From the NCBI GenBank assembly GCA_017889625.1, contig JAGGAD010000014.1:1-64000 (forward strand): a stretch of 64,000 nt of DNA, written 5' to 3'. Of this stretch, positions 37,538-46,527 are shown piece after piece. How positions within the stretch are numbered: the stretch's first letter is position 1; every line of letters starts with the position of its first letter. The DNA is from Bacillota bacterium. GTDB lineage: Bacteria > Bacillota > Negativicutes > Sporomusales > CTSoil-080. The notes beneath the pieces were generated by a model. The model was not told the origin of the DNA. It saw only the letters and a list, made by a program, of their open reading frames with translations, and made no database searches. Both the position numbers and the translations under genes were made by a program.

Positions 37538-39688
37538 TTATTTTGTTACCTCAGTTTGATTCTGCAACGTTTTCCCATACTTAATCCGCCACCAGGAAAA
37601 AGCCCGGGCGGCATCTACTTCTTGGCGGATCTTACTCTGTTCCGGTGGACAAAGCCCCTGATACAGCGAATGAGTTTCGCTATAATCCCCCTCGGTTTCT
37701 CCCATATAACCAGCCGTAATCCAAAAACCATAATTCATGCCAAAATCATTGCCGTTTGTTAGACTGTGCCCGATCGAGTAATACTCAAAGCCGGAGGGAG
37801 CAACAAGTTCCATCAACGTAGGCGTAATATTTATATGGCTGCCAGCAGCGTTCTCTGGAAATGACTCCTTACTGATCCCTTTACCATAAACGACAAAAGG
37901 AATGGCATACCGCTCAAATATCGGCGGATTAGCTTCAATATTCAATCTATCAGCGTGGTCTCCTACAATTACAAACAAGCTGTCCGGGTATCGGCTACGA
38001 GCCTCCCTAACAAACTGGGCCAACATTTTATCAGCATACCAAAAGTGTCCTAACTTTTTTATAAGTTCCTGATCATTTTTTAACTTTTCCGGTAACCCGG
38101 CAGTGACCTGATCTGGATCAAAACCTTCCTTTGCCAAATCAACCGTGTATGGCGCATGGTTGGACACGGTCAGAATAACATGCAGACCCGGCTTGTCATC
38201 TTTTACTCCTTCAAGCACGGCTTTATACAGATAAGCGTCATCACAACCCCACACATTTCCACTGGCACTAGCGAAATCTCCCATACCATAAAAGGCATCA
38301 AACCCCTGAGCCAGTGAAAAATCTTTGATTTTTTCCCAAGAAGCAGGCCCGGCATACCAAAAATCAGTCATATAACCCAGACGTTTCATCTGCGGCGCCA
38401 ACGCGGTGCTATAAGGCTCCTTGTAAGACTCAGGCAAATAGTTCTGATACAGATTTGCATCCGTCAATCCAGTGATTACGCCCATGACACCTGAGATTGT
38501 GCACATCCCATTAGGCAAAAAATTAGGCGAATAAGCAGCATCATCTTGAGCAATGATGCCTTTTAGTCCGTTCGCAATATTAAGCTGGCTATACTGTGGC
38601 AACAACGGCCAGTTAGCATAGCTCTCGGCAATAATTATAAATACATGCCGGGGCGGCGATACCTGACCTACGACTACTCTTTTTCGCAAAAAGTCATCTA
38701 TTTTGACTGATTGTACCTGGTGACCAGCCAGATAACTTCCATAATCGGCGAGGCTTTCCGGATTCATGTAAAGCCCGTTAGAAGAAGATACCCGATCATG
38801 TAGAATATATGCCCGATATAATGCCTGCACATCATCTAAAATTGCCTCATTAAGCAGCTGGTCTCTGGTTATTCCTGAATTCTCCCAATCAATATTATAG
38901 GCATATGTCATCGTGCCGCCAAAACGGATAAAAACGAATAAAAAATAGACAATGACAAGTAGTGCGACGCGCAGGGCAATATTCTGATACCAGTTCCGCA
39001 GCCGAGGAAAGGCATAGTTCCTTGAAGCTAGAAAACGCTTGAGCAACCGACAAAGCACCCACGCAGTAATAGCCGTCAGCAGTATTCTTACCGGCAAATT
39101 ATATTGTTTGATAATGGTATATACAATTGCCTCTACATCATCATTTAACGTATTAAACAGCATTTGATTAAACACCATGTGAAACTCCTGATAATACGGA
39201 ATACGTACTTGAAATAAAAAGCTGAGAATAACCACGTAGGATGCTCCCAGATAAAAGCGAATATTACTTAGTCTTTTCCCCGATACAACCACCCTAAGGC
39301 CAATACAGCAGACTAGCGACAGCAATGCTAGCAATCCAGCACTTTTCAGGCTGATACGCAAACCATAATACAGCGCAGTACCAATATCACTTAAGGTAAC
39401 AGCTTCGCTTAAAAAGGAATGCATAATTATAATAAACCCTACCCGAAACAAACAAAGCACAGCCAGAATAAAAACAAACAGTTTACACTCCTGCTGCAAC
39501 TCAACAATAAAATCATCCCAACTAATAAGCTTGATGATAACCGCAACCTTTCCGCTGATGCCCTTTAACCATGACACACAATATAAAATAATTTCAAAAT
39601 ATATCTTAGTTCTCGGAAAAGTTCTATTTTTTTTTCTAAAGTCCTGCTCGCTCCGACAAATATTTTGTTGCCATTTATAAAGGCACAA
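37538..39688 (-). CDS. LTA synthase family protein (membrane-bound sulfatase-fold transferase)
   Basis: Several N-terminal membrane helices (to about residue 260) precede an extracytoplasmic alkaline-phosphatase-superfamily domain. Landmarks are FIIIAESYANWP, the likely catalytic Thr region NGMCTISGVM, GFDAFYGMGDF, TVSNHAPYTV and VIVGDHADR. Such enzymes transfer phosphoglycerol groups to lipids or glycans. In an outer-membraned Negativicute it might resemble OpgB more than a true LTA synthase; this is inference. The start is uncertain: the TTG at 39688 has GGGG 8 bases upstream, and no later ATG fits before the first helix. It has its own terminator. Confidence 0.85.
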   Translation of the reverse strand: MCLYKWQQNICRSEQDFRKKNRTFPRTKIYFEIILYCVSWLKGISGKVAVIIKLISWDDFIVELQQECKLFVFILAVLCLFRVGFIIIMHSFLSEAVTLSDIGTALYYGLRISLKSAGLLALLSLVCCIGLRVVVSGKRLSNIRFYLGASYVVILSFLFQVRIPYYQEFHMVFNQMLFNTLNDDVEAIVYTIIKQYNLPVRILLTAITAWVLCRLLKRFLASRNYAFPRLRNWYQNIALRVALLVIVYFLFVFIRFGGTMTYAYNIDWENSGITRDQLLNEAILDDVQALYRAYILHDRVSSSNGLYMNPESLADYGSYLAGHQVQSVKIDDFLRKRVVVGQVSPPRHVFIIIAESYANWPLLPQYSQLNIANGLKGIIAQDDAAYSPNFLPNGMCTISGVMGVITGLTDANLYQNYLPESYKEPYSTALAPQMKRLGYMTDFWYAGPASWEKIKDFSLAQGFDAFYGMGDFASASGNVWGCDDAYLYKAVLEGVKDDKPGLHVILTVSNHAPYTVDLAKEGFDPDQVTAGLPEKLKNDQELIKKLGHFWYADKMLAQFVREARSRYPDSLFVIVGDHADRLNIEANPPIFERYAIPFVVYGKGISKESFPENAAGSHINITPTLMELVAPSGFEYYSIGHSLTNGNDFGMNYGFWITAGYMGETEGDYSETHSLYQGLCPPEQSKIRQEVDAARAFSWWRIKYGKTLQNQTEVTK

Positions 39689-39722
39689 TGACGGCGCCCC
39701 TAAAAATCATCCAATAGCCAAA

Positions 39723-39766
39723 CAAAAATGACCTCCCCCGTTTTTTTAGGGTTGAGGCCATTTTTT
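39723..39766 (-). terminator. Terminator after the SanA/YdcF-type gene
   Basis: On the minus strand GGCCTCAACCC pairs, with a bulge, with GGGGGAGGTC, followed by ATTTTTG. It lies about 90 bases after the YdcF-like stop. The other strand also ends in TTTTTT. Confidence 0.6.
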
Positions 39767-39852
39767 CAATTACCAATAATATGCTTTGTAGCCGCTAATG
39801 CAACGGATAATTTAATCATACCGACAAAATAACGATCGGCTTATTCAGGAAG

Positions 39853-40551
39853 TTACCGAGGCTTGTCGTCGGTAATTCTTCCATCCCCGGTTACCGGTAT
39901 CGCTTCGCCTAAGTAAGTAGGCTTAGATTTTATTGCTACTGCTAGATAAGCCTTACTTCGCGCGATCATCTCTCTTAGACGGTTTTTTAAAATCACCAGG
40001 TTGCTATTTCTTCCTGTGCCCGCCTCTATTCCATAAGCCTCTATTCCCAATTTTCTAGCAAGAAAAATAGCCCGCGGCAGATGAAAGCCCTGGGTTACTA
40101 CGATGATTTTATCTACCTTAAATATGTTTCTTGCCCGATACATGCTATCATACGTAGTAAAACCTGCGTGATCCATAAAGATATCTTCATCGGGAACATT
40201 ACGGTCTAACAGGAATTTCTTCATGGCATTTACTTCATCATAGTCTTTACGCCCATGGTCACCGCTTACAATAAATTTACTGGCTTTGCCCTTTTGGTAA
40301 AGTTCAAGGCCAACTTTTAAACGTTCCTCAAGCATTCCGGATACCTTGCCCTCCGGCGAAACAAATGCCCCAAGAATCAATATCGCATCACTTTTCGGCG
40401 CATCATCGGAATTAAGGATATAACCAGCCCCTTCGGTCACAACACATTTGTTGGTATAGAAAACAAAGCCTGCTATAACCAGCACCAATATACCACAGAG
40501 AACATAAATTCTTTTTCCACGAAGTAACTTCATTTTTAAATTATAACGCAT
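39853..40551 (-). CDS. SanA/YdcF-family (DUF218) membrane-anchored protein
   Basis: A single membrane anchor at residues about 15-32 precedes a DUF218 domain. Conserved blocks are SDAILILGAFV, VSGDHGRKDYDEVNAM, DHAGFTTYDSMYRAR and VVTQGFHLPRAIFLA. SanA and YdcF relatives affect envelope integrity and vancomycin sensitivity in enterobacteria; the biochemical role is unknown. It has 232 residues. AAGGGG lies upstream of the ATG. It follows rlmH by 19 bases on the same strand, so it is probably the last gene of the walJ-htrA-rlmH transcript. Confidence 0.92.
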   Translation of the reverse strand: MRYNLKMKLLRGKRIYVLCGILVLVIAGFVFYTNKCVVTEGAGYILNSDDAPKSDAILILGAFVSPEGKVSGMLEERLKVGLELYQKGKASKFIVSGDHGRKDYDEVNAMKKFLLDRNVPDEDIFMDHAGFTTYDSMYRARNIFKVDKIIVVTQGFHLPRAIFLARKLGIEAYGIEAGTGRNSNLVILKNRLREMIARSKAYLAVAIKSKPTYLGEAIPVTGDGRITDDKPR

Positions 40552-40570
40552 GCTTTTACCCCTTTTACTG

Positions 40571-41050
40571 TTACCAATGATATGGCTCGCCGCGGCTGAT
40601 TTTGTAGGCGCGATAGATTTGTTCTACCAGGAGTAAGCGAATCATTTGGTGCGTAAAGGTTAGTTTAGAAAAGGACAGCCGCTCAGCGGCAGCGGTACGC
40701 ACAGCTGCCGAGAGGCCGAAAGCACCGCCAATAATGAAGGTAATATCGCTTTTTCCGTTTAGCGCCAACGAATCGAATTTCGCAGATAATTCGTCGGAAG
40801 CCAATTGTTTTGCATCAACGTCAAGAACAATTAGATAACTACCGGAACGAGCCGCTTTTAAAAGACGTTCGCCTTCCCGATCCAGAGTTTTAACTTTTTC
40901 GGCTGGCGAAGGATTGTCAGGCATTTTTTCTTCGGCAATTTCATTAATTTCAAGCCGACAAAAGGGGGTTAGACGCTTGGTAAATTCGTTAATGCCATCC
41001 GTCAGGTACCGCTCTTTTATTTTACCAACAGCAAGTATGCTAATTCTCAT
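40571..41050 (-). CDS. rlmH: 23S rRNA (pseudouridine1915-N3)-methyltransferase
   Basis: This SPOUT-class methyltransferase modifies pseudouridine 1915 in helix 69 of 23S rRNA. At 159 residues it has the exact family length. The knot region FIIGGAFGLSAAVR and the C-terminal LTFTHQMIRLLLVEQIYRAYKI followed by GEPYHW are diagnostic. It overlaps htrA by 11 bases. The order walJ-htrA-rlmH is that found downstream of walRK in Bacillus subtilis; walRK are not in the window. Confidence 0.97.
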   Translation of the reverse strand: MRISILAVGKIKERYLTDGINEFTKRLTPFCRLEINEIAEEKMPDNPSPAEKVKTLDREGERLLKAARSGSYLIVLDVDAKQLASDELSAKFDSLALNGKSDITFIIGGAFGLSAAVRTAAAERLSFSKLTFTHQMIRLLLVEQIYRAYKISRGEPYHW

Positions 41051-42164
41051 TGGGTTGCAGTTCCTCTAAAATTACCGTTACAGTAATATTTTTGCTATCT
41101 CTGATAATAGCCACTTCTACTTTGTCGCCAACATTCTGAGCATCTACTGCGGCCCGCAGATCAGCCAAACTATTTGTTTCTTTGCCTGCCACCTGTATAA
41201 TAATATCACCTTTACGAAGATTAGCTTTATCTGCCGGACCATTAGCGGCAATGCCGGCAACATATACACCTTTATCAATATTTAACATGTAACCGTAACG
41301 CGGCGCGCTGTTATGGTCAATTATGTTTACCCCTAGGTAAGGCCTAATAACTCGACCTTTTTCAATGATCGACTGAATAATCGGCCTGGCAGTGTTAGTA
41401 GGTATAGCAAACCCAATGCCTTCAACACCTTCAATTGAAATTTTAGCGCTATTGATGCCGACTACAACACCGTCGGCGTTGACTAACGCGCCGCCGGAAT
41501 TGCCTGGATTAATGGCGGCGTCGGTCTGAATAAGTTTAAACCGTCGTTCACCGATTTCAATAGATCGATTGAGGGCACTAATGACCCCAACGGTCACGCT
41601 GCCGCGAAATTCCAGTCCCAGTGGATTACCAATTGCGATAGCCGGCTCACCAACCAACAACGTATCTGAATCCCCCAAAACGGCCGCCGGCAGACCAGTA
41701 GCATCAATTTTTACTACAGCCAAATCCGTCGGCTGATCAACCCCAATTACTTTCCCACTAAAAGTTCGTCCGTCTGCTAATGAGACGCTTATTTCCTGAG
41801 CATTAGCTACCACATGGTAGTTAGTGACGATATAGCCATTAGCGTCAATAACTACCCCTGACCCGCTGCCCTGTTCAGCAAGTATTTTTCTATTATATAA
41901 ATCATGGGCATAAGCTTTGTTAATAATACCGACTACTGCCGGCCCCACCGTTTGGGCAGCTCGGACTACCGAGGTATTGCGGCTATCCGAGAGTTGATTC
42001 GACGTTGCCTGTGGTAATGTTGAGAAAGGCGACGCCGGTTGGTTTTTCTGTAGCGGCTGAGCTAAAAATCGCCCACCAAAATTCAAAATAAGCCCACTCG
42101 TAATTACTGCACTAATTACTGCCACAACAATAAAAGGAGCCCACGGTTTTAATTTTGATCTCAT
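41040..42164 (-). CDS. htrA: HtrA/DegP-type serine protease (S1C) with PDZ domain
   Basis: This is an envelope quality-control protease anchored by one N-terminal membrane helix (residues about 10-30). The triad is visible: His117 in TNYHVVANA, Asp147 in PTDLAVVKID, Ser223 in NPGNSGGALVN. One PDZ domain lies at residues about 280-370 (LGVNIID, ANLRKGDIIIQVAG). It has 374 residues, usual for the Gram-positive form. It lies 16 bases after walJ and overlaps rlmH. GGAGAGTTAACA precedes the ATG. Confidence 0.96.
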   Translation of the reverse strand: MRSKLKPWAPFIVVAVISAVITSGLILNFGGRFLAQPLQKNQPASPFSTLPQATSNQLSDSRNTSVVRAAQTVGPAVVGIINKAYAHDLYNRKILAEQGSGSGVVIDANGYIVTNYHVVANAQEISVSLADGRTFSGKVIGVDQPTDLAVVKIDATGLPAAVLGDSDTLLVGEPAIAIGNPLGLEFRGSVTVGVISALNRSIEIGERRFKLIQTDAAINPGNSGGALVNADGVVVGINSAKISIEGVEGIGFAIPTNTARPIIQSIIEKGRVIRPYLGVNIIDHNSAPRYGYMLNIDKGVYVAGIAANGPADKANLRKGDIIIQVAGKETNSLADLRAAVDAQNVGDKVEVAIIRDSKNITVTVILEELQPNEN

Positions 42165-42180
42165 TGTTAACTCTCCTTAT

Positions 42181-42963
42181 CTACTTTAGTCCGCTAGCAA
42201 TATCGGGATAGGTAAGGTGAAGTGTCACATCATCGCCGACAGTACAGCCTTCCTCCGTTAGAATTTCAGCAACTGTTTTTTCGGCAACCTCCGGGCGGTT
42301 GTTTTCCTGACTAAGATGCGCTAAAAAAACATGACATTGTTTTTTCCGGTTAAGCCGCGCCAGGGTCCAACCGGCGTCGGTGTTAGCTAGATGGCCCCGA
42401 TTGCTTAATATGCGGTTTTTAAGAAAACTAGGATATGAACCTTGCTTTAGCATGTCAATATCATGGTTGGCTTCTAAAACTATAACATCTGATAATGCCA
42501 AAGCTTTTTTCACGGTGTCGGTAACAAACCCCAAGTCGGTCGCAAAAGCGTATTTCGTATGGCTATGGTAGAGGCTAAATCCCACCGGGTCAACTGCGTC
42601 ATGCGATATGCTGAATGATTCGATCTTAACATTGCCAATATCTAAGCTAGCAGTCAATTCAAGTTGACAGGATAATGGTATAGCTTTGACCGCCGGCTGA
42701 CTAAGAATAGCCTCCCAGGTAGCCGGACGGGCATAAACGGGTACACCGTACTTCCGCGTAAGGGTAGATAGACCATTGATATGGTCCCGGTGCTCATGGG
42801 TAATCAGCACCCCGTCCAAATCGCAAATATCAACGTCTATTTTATCCAGCTCTGTTTTTATCCTTCTGGCGCTAATTCCAGCGTCAATTAAAATATTAGC
42901 GTCGCCTAATTGAAGAAAGGTTGAGTTGCCACGACTACCGCTGGCTAATACATGAACGTCCAT
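42181..42963 (-). CDS. walJ: WalJ/YycJ metallo-beta-lactamase-fold hydrolase
   Basis: This small MBL-fold protein (260 residues) has SGSRGNSTFLQLGDANILID at the start and the metal motif THEHRDHINGL. Later ligands are in SISHDAVDPVGF, ATDLGF and FLAHLSQENN. WalJ homologues are 5'-3' exonuclease-like proteins linked to DNA repair and cell-wall coordination in Bacillus, though the exact role is unsettled. It is the first visible gene of the walJ-htrA-rlmH-ydcF unit. The gap to the phosphomannomutase gene (about 100 bases) shows no clear terminator. Confidence 0.95.
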   Translation of the reverse strand: MDVHVLASGSRGNSTFLQLGDANILIDAGISARRIKTELDKIDVDICDLDGVLITHEHRDHINGLSTLTRKYGVPVYARPATWEAILSQPAVKAIPLSCQLELTASLDIGNVKIESFSISHDAVDPVGFSLYHSHTKYAFATDLGFVTDTVKKALALSDVIVLEANHDIDMLKQGSYPSFLKNRILSNRGHLANTDAGWTLARLNRKKQCHVFLAHLSQENNRPEVAEKTVAEILTEEGCTVGDDVTLHLTYPDIASGLK

Positions 42964-43066
42964 TTTTAGCTCCTTAAACCAGTCTTAATTTACTTATGTT
43001 ATTTATGTTCATGTTGGGCACTCCTTGTTTATACTAATTTCCTGCATGTCATAAATTAATATTTAG

Positions 43067-44404
43067 TTACGGCATTTGCTTTAATACGGCCTCGTTTACA
43101 TCTACCGGCAAGGCGTTAAGCAACAAAGCGCTAATTTCTTTTAATCGAGCTGGCGTTTTTGCTTCAAATCGCAAGGTAAACAGCGGCTCAGTAACAGAAG
43201 CGCGAATCATTGCCCAGCCATCATCAAATTCAAGGCGAACGCCATCAATAAGGTTGATTTTGTAATGGGCTAATTTTTTCGCGACAGCAGCCAAAACCAC
43301 CATTTTGTCATAGCCAAGATCGGACACACGAATATCCTGAGTCAGTATATAGTTAGGCACGGTGTCCACCATTTCGGCCAGCGAATGATGTTCTGCAACA
43401 AATTCACAGATTTTCAAGGCGGCAAACATACCATCATCATAGCCTAATTCCCGAAAAAAGAAATGTCCGCTAATCTCACCGGCAAATAGGGCCTTTTCTT
43501 CAATAAATGCCGCTTTAGAAAAGGTATGTCCGGCTCTGGCCATAACTGCCCGGCCTCCGGCTTTTATTATTTCTTCGGGAGCTACCATCGAGCATTTAGC
43601 ATCATAGATAATTGTCCCCGGGCCTTGTTCTAAGTAATATCTAGCCAATAACACAATAATATCGTCATTGTCTACCGGGCGCCCTTGTTCATCAACAAAG
43701 CCCGCTCTATCGCCATCTCCGTCAAAAGCAACCCCCAAATTTGCTCCTACACTTTTGACTTTTTCGCCTAACTGCGTTAGGTTTTCCGCTAACGCCGGAT
43801 TAGGGGGATGATTGGGAAAACTTCCATCCGGAATGCAGTTTAATTCGATTACATCATAGCCTAGTTTTCTAAAGAGTTCTGGGGCTATTTTAGCTGTAGC
43901 ACCATTACCGGCATCAATTACAACCTTGAGATTTTGCCGTTTGGCCAGCGCCGCGGTAAATTCGAGATATTGTTCACGAACCGGCATTTGTTCTACTAAG
44001 CCGTGTCCACACACCCTCACACCAGCTTCAACCATTTGGGCAATTTCCTGTACATCGGCTTCAGTAACCGGCTTGGTACCGAAAACTAGCTTAAAGCCAT
44101 TATAAGCTGCAGGATTATGAGAAGCGGTCACCATAATTCCCCCAGCGGGCGCAATTACTTTTAAGGCATAATAAAACATGGGAGTCGCCACAGTTCCGAT
44201 GTCAATTACCTGACATCCGGACTCTACTAACGCATCAATAACTATTTTTATCAAGCGCGGGGTGGAAAGACGCACATCCCCGCCGACGACTACTTTCTCA
44301 CCCTTTAGCTTATAACCAACCGCCAGCGCAATTTGCCTGGCAGCTAAATCCGACAGGTCCTGACCAGCAATTCCGCGAATATCGCAAGCATGATAGATAC
44401 TCAT
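43067..44404 (-). CDS. Phosphomannomutase/phosphoglucomutase
   Basis: This alpha-D-phosphohexomutase interconverts hexose-1- and hexose-6-phosphates for envelope polysaccharides. The active-site phosphoserine is Ser95 in MVTASHNPAAYNG. The magnesium loop is FDGDGDRAG and the sugar-binding loop GEISGHFFF. Four domains are accounted for in 445 residues. AAAAGGAG lies before the ATG. It stands between the peptidase-MA gene and the walJ unit. Whether it prefers mannose or glucose phosphates, or both, is not decided by the sequence. Confidence 0.95.
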   Translation of the reverse strand: MSIYHACDIRGIAGQDLSDLAARQIALAVGYKLKGEKVVVGGDVRLSTPRLIKIVIDALVESGCQVIDIGTVATPMFYYALKVIAPAGGIMVTASHNPAAYNGFKLVFGTKPVTEADVQEIAQMVEAGVRVCGHGLVEQMPVREQYLEFTAALAKRQNLKVVIDAGNGATAKIAPELFRKLGYDVIELNCIPDGSFPNHPPNPALAENLTQLGEKVKSVGANLGVAFDGDGDRAGFVDEQGRPVDNDDIIVLLARYYLEQGPGTIIYDAKCSMVAPEEIIKAGGRAVMARAGHTFSKAAFIEEKALFAGEISGHFFFRELGYDDGMFAALKICEFVAEHHSLAEMVDTVPNYILTQDIRVSDLGYDKMVVLAAVAKKLAHYKINLIDGVRLEFDDGWAMIRASVTEPLFTLRFEAKTPARLKEISALLLNALPVDVNEAVLKQMP

Positions 44405-44494
44405 TATTTTCTCCTTTTCGCCAGTTCATAGCACTATCGTTATTGTAGCATGTCTCGCAATAACTCTTCAACATTATACCCTTCTCGTTTTTAA

Positions 44495-44530
44495 CAAAAA
44501 AGCTGTCATCTAAAAAATAGACAACAGCTC
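44495..44530 (-). terminator. Terminator of the peptidase-MA gene
   Basis: AGCTGT(C)ATCTA pairs with TAGAC(A)ACAGCT around an A-rich loop. On the minus strand TTTTTTGTT follows. It lies 11 bases after the stop codon. Confidence 0.8.
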
Positions 44531-44540
44531 GATCTCAGTA

Positions 44541-45392
44541 TTAATGCTGGTCATTCTCTCTGGCCCATTGTTGCCACCCAGCTTCAAACTCCATATAATT
44601 TAGTCCCAAGGCTATTTTAATTGCCTTTTTCATACTATACCCATGCCGCAATTTATCAATTACTTTATGCAGTTTGTCCTCCCCATGGACTTGCGCAATA
44701 TAGCGGACAGCCAACAAGGACTCCCGGTAAGCCAAAGCTTGGTTATCTAGTTGATCAAAGTGATCATCTAATTCGTTCATGTTATACATGTTATCCTTAA
44801 TAATATTATCCGCAGTCCGCCATTCGTAACCGTTGACCTTATATTCAACATACTGAGCCAGTCCCTCGGTAAACCACCGCGGATAGTTGCCACTAGTAAT
44901 ATGGTCAAATACTAAATGCGTAAATTCATGAACCATTGGGCCTGAGTGGATAAATTCTTCAGCGCTTAATTCATGCAGCCATACTTTTGGCGAAAGGATC
45001 TGAATAACCCCTCCCCAATATACGCCCATAGCATTTTGCGTACCTGACCAACCAAACAGTTTATTCATTTTTTCTTTATCCGGATATATAATCAGCAATG
45101 TCTTCCTATTTAAGGTGGAATCTAATTCACTAATAACCGGCTGATATGCGTCCTCCGCCGCCTGCCCTACCATCGATACAACATCGGCATCCTCTTGATC
45201 ATACTTTATAATAAAGTGCTCGGTTTCATAGACATTCATTGACCTTGTCGCTAAATTCATCTTAACCTGAGCAGTATAGCGGACCAGTGGGTATACCAAG
45301 CTTTGCGGTCGGATAGGAAATTTAAGCATGACCAGCACCGTCATGATTAGTACCATTATCAATAGATTATCTTGGATAATTATTTTGCGCAT
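44541..45392 (-). CDS. Peptidase MA family metallohydrolase (gluzincin)
   Basis: An N-terminal membrane anchor or uncleaved signal (residues about 8-24, LLIMVLIMTVLVMLKF) precedes a zinc-peptidase domain. The motif is HEFTHLVFDH with a downstream EGLAQYVEY glutamate, the HExxH plus third-ligand arrangement of the peptidase MA-like family. It is predicted to act outside the cytoplasmic membrane. The substrate is unknown. I chose the ATG giving MRKIIIQDN, with GGGGG 7-8 bases upstream, rather than the more distal ATG. It is probably monocistronic. Confidence 0.9.
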   Translation of the reverse strand: MRKIIIQDNLLIMVLIMTVLVMLKFPIRPQSLVYPLVRYTAQVKMNLATRSMNVYETEHFIIKYDQEDADVVSMVGQAAEDAYQPVISELDSTLNRKTLLIIYPDKEKMNKLFGWSGTQNAMGVYWGGVIQILSPKVWLHELSAEEFIHSGPMVHEFTHLVFDHITSGNYPRWFTEGLAQYVEYKVNGYEWRTADNIIKDNMYNMNELDDHFDQLDNQALAYRESLLAVRYIAQVHGEDKLHKVIDKLRHGYSMKKAIKIALGLNYMEFEAGWQQWARENDQH

Positions 45393-45545
45393 AGCCAGCC
45401 CCCTCTCCTCATAAGTCTCAGTTGCCAATTATACCACGCCCCAAATGTACTGCCCACAGGTAATATTTTGTAGGGTAATATCCTGTAACTAAGCCATTTC
45501 AGTTAGAGCTGACCAGCTGACCAAAAGTCAGATATTTTTTCAAAG

Positions 45546-45581
45546 AAATAGCCCTGACCAAAAGTCAGAGCTATTTCTTAA
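45546..45581 (-). terminator. Terminator of the Fur/PerR gene
   Basis: On the minus strand AGAAATAGCTCTGAC pairs with GTCAGGGCTATTTCT (one G-U), closing a short TTTTG loop, then TTTG. It begins about 10 bases after the regulator stop. A second copy of the AAAAGTCAG phrase lies just downstream. Confidence 0.7.
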
Positions 45582-45590
45582 CATTTTAAA

Positions 45591-46016
45591 TTAGTTCACA
45601 GTTGCCTTTTGACATTCAGGGCAAATCCCATAAAAATAGAACTGCTGTCCCGTTAGACGATAGGGAGTCTTTTTAGCCACATCGCCCACGAAATCAGAAA
45701 AGTTAATATCATAAAGATCATCTACCCGACCGCATTCTAAACATCTCACATGCGGATGATCACTCGTGTCAGCGTCATACCTAAAACAGTCTTCTCCGGC
45801 ATTAAGTACTTGAATCATGCCAATTTCCCGCAAAATATCTACTGTTTTATATACAGTAGCCAAGCTCATTGTCGGATATGCCGTTTGAAGTTGATTGAAA
45901 ATCATTTCCGCGCTAGGATGGGCCTTCGTTGTTGCCAATATTTTATAAATAGCCAACCGTTGTGGCGTCACCTTAAAGCCTTTTTCCCGTAAAAGGTTGG
46001 TAACTTTTTTATCCAC
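45591..46016 (-). CDS. perR: Fur-family regulator, probably PerR
   Basis: This metal-dependent repressor has 141 residues from the chosen start. The N-terminal winged helix includes VTPQRLAIYKIL and SLATVYKTVDIL. Structural zinc cysteines are in CLECG and CPECQ, and the regulatory His/Asp block is DHPHVRC. The GTG start giving VDKKVTNLL has GGAGG 7 bases upstream; the longer frame would add a hydrophobic Ile-rich leader and is unlikely. PerR rather than Fur or Zur is suggested by the PerR-box-like site in front of the gene, not proven. It implies peroxide sensing in an anaerobe. Confidence 0.9.
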   Translation of the reverse strand: MDKKVTNLLREKGFKVTPQRLAIYKILATTKAHPSAEMIFNQLQTAYPTMSLATVYKTVDILREIGMIQVLNAGEDCFRYDADTSDHPHVRCLECGRVDDLYDINFSDFVGDVAKKTPYRLTGQQFYFYGICPECQKATVN

Positions 46017-46042
46017 TTTAAATCCTCCACTTCTAAAACAAA

Positions 46043-46063
46043 TAATAATTATAATTATTAGAG
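46043..46063. promoter_or_regulatory. PerR/Fur-box-like palindrome before the regulator gene
   Basis: TAATAATTATAATTATTA (46043-46060) is a perfect 18-bp palindrome. The overlapping window TTATAATTATTAGAG (46049-46063) agrees with most of the PerR box TTATAATnATTATAA, and a second similar half (TTATAATTAATAA) lies about 30 bases further upstream. Autoregulation is likely. Confidence 0.5.
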
Positions 46064-46160
46064 CGATATGGTTATTTTTCATTATAATTAATAACCATTT
46101 TCCAATTATATTGATTATATTTTACGAGTTTTATGTCACTTTGTCAATACCTAATAACAA

Positions 46161-46197
46161 TAAGAGGGGCGACCTAAGCCTTAGGCCGCCCCTCTTA
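46161..46197. terminator. Terminator of the spore coat genes
   Basis: TAAGAGGGGCGACCTAA pairs with TTAGGCCGCCCCTCTTA, a 17-bp stem with one G-T-type mismatch and a 3-base loop, starting 3 bases after the CotF stop (minus strand). The T tract is modest on both sides. Confidence 0.75.
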
Positions 46198-46199
46198 TT

Positions 46200-46514
46200 T
46201 CATTGCATACTTCCCATCTGACTACTAAATTTAGCCTTTGCCTGTTGGATATCCTGAGCAGTTGCATTTTTTACGTTATAGTAGCCTTTTTGCTGCATAT
46301 AGTCAAATAATTGTTTTTGTTGACTATATAAGTCTCCCAAAATGGTCATGTAGTCCCGCCGGAGTTGTTCATCTCCAGCTTCTTGAATAAACATGTTTAT
46401 GGATGAAGCCATATGCTTAGCTTCGTTTAGGCATACCTGCAAAATGTCCCGATCATCATATGTCGGTCCTGACCCGTTTTGTTGTCCTTGTCCCTGATTT
46501 GATGCTTGAGCCAT
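46200..46514 (-). CDS. CotF-family spore coat protein
   Basis: This 104-residue protein has a Gln/Gly-rich N-terminal tail (residues 1-16) and a ferritin-like helical Coat F domain. Blocks are DDRDILQVCLNEAKHMASSI, NMFIQEAGDEQLRRDYM and YDYMQQKGYYNVKNA-like (here FDYMQQKGYYNVKNA). Such proteins are outer-layer spore components, so the organism probably sporulates. It is 13 bases downstream of another small coat-like gene on the same strand. Both should be under mother-cell sigma control, but I cannot place the promoter. Confidence 0.9.
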   Translation of the reverse strand: MAQASNQGQGQQNGSGPTYDDRDILQVCLNEAKHMASSINMFIQEAGDEQLRRDYMTILGDLYSQQKQLFDYMQQKGYYNVKNATAQDIQQAKAKFSSQMGSMQ

Positions 46515-46527
46515 GATCTATCACCTC

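Noticed and set aside
46017-46082. Upstream extension of the Fur/PerR gene with an Ile-rich leader
   Set aside because: The extension covers the PerR-like palindrome and would add a hydrophobic segment not found in the family. The GTG at 46016 has an ideal GGAGG.
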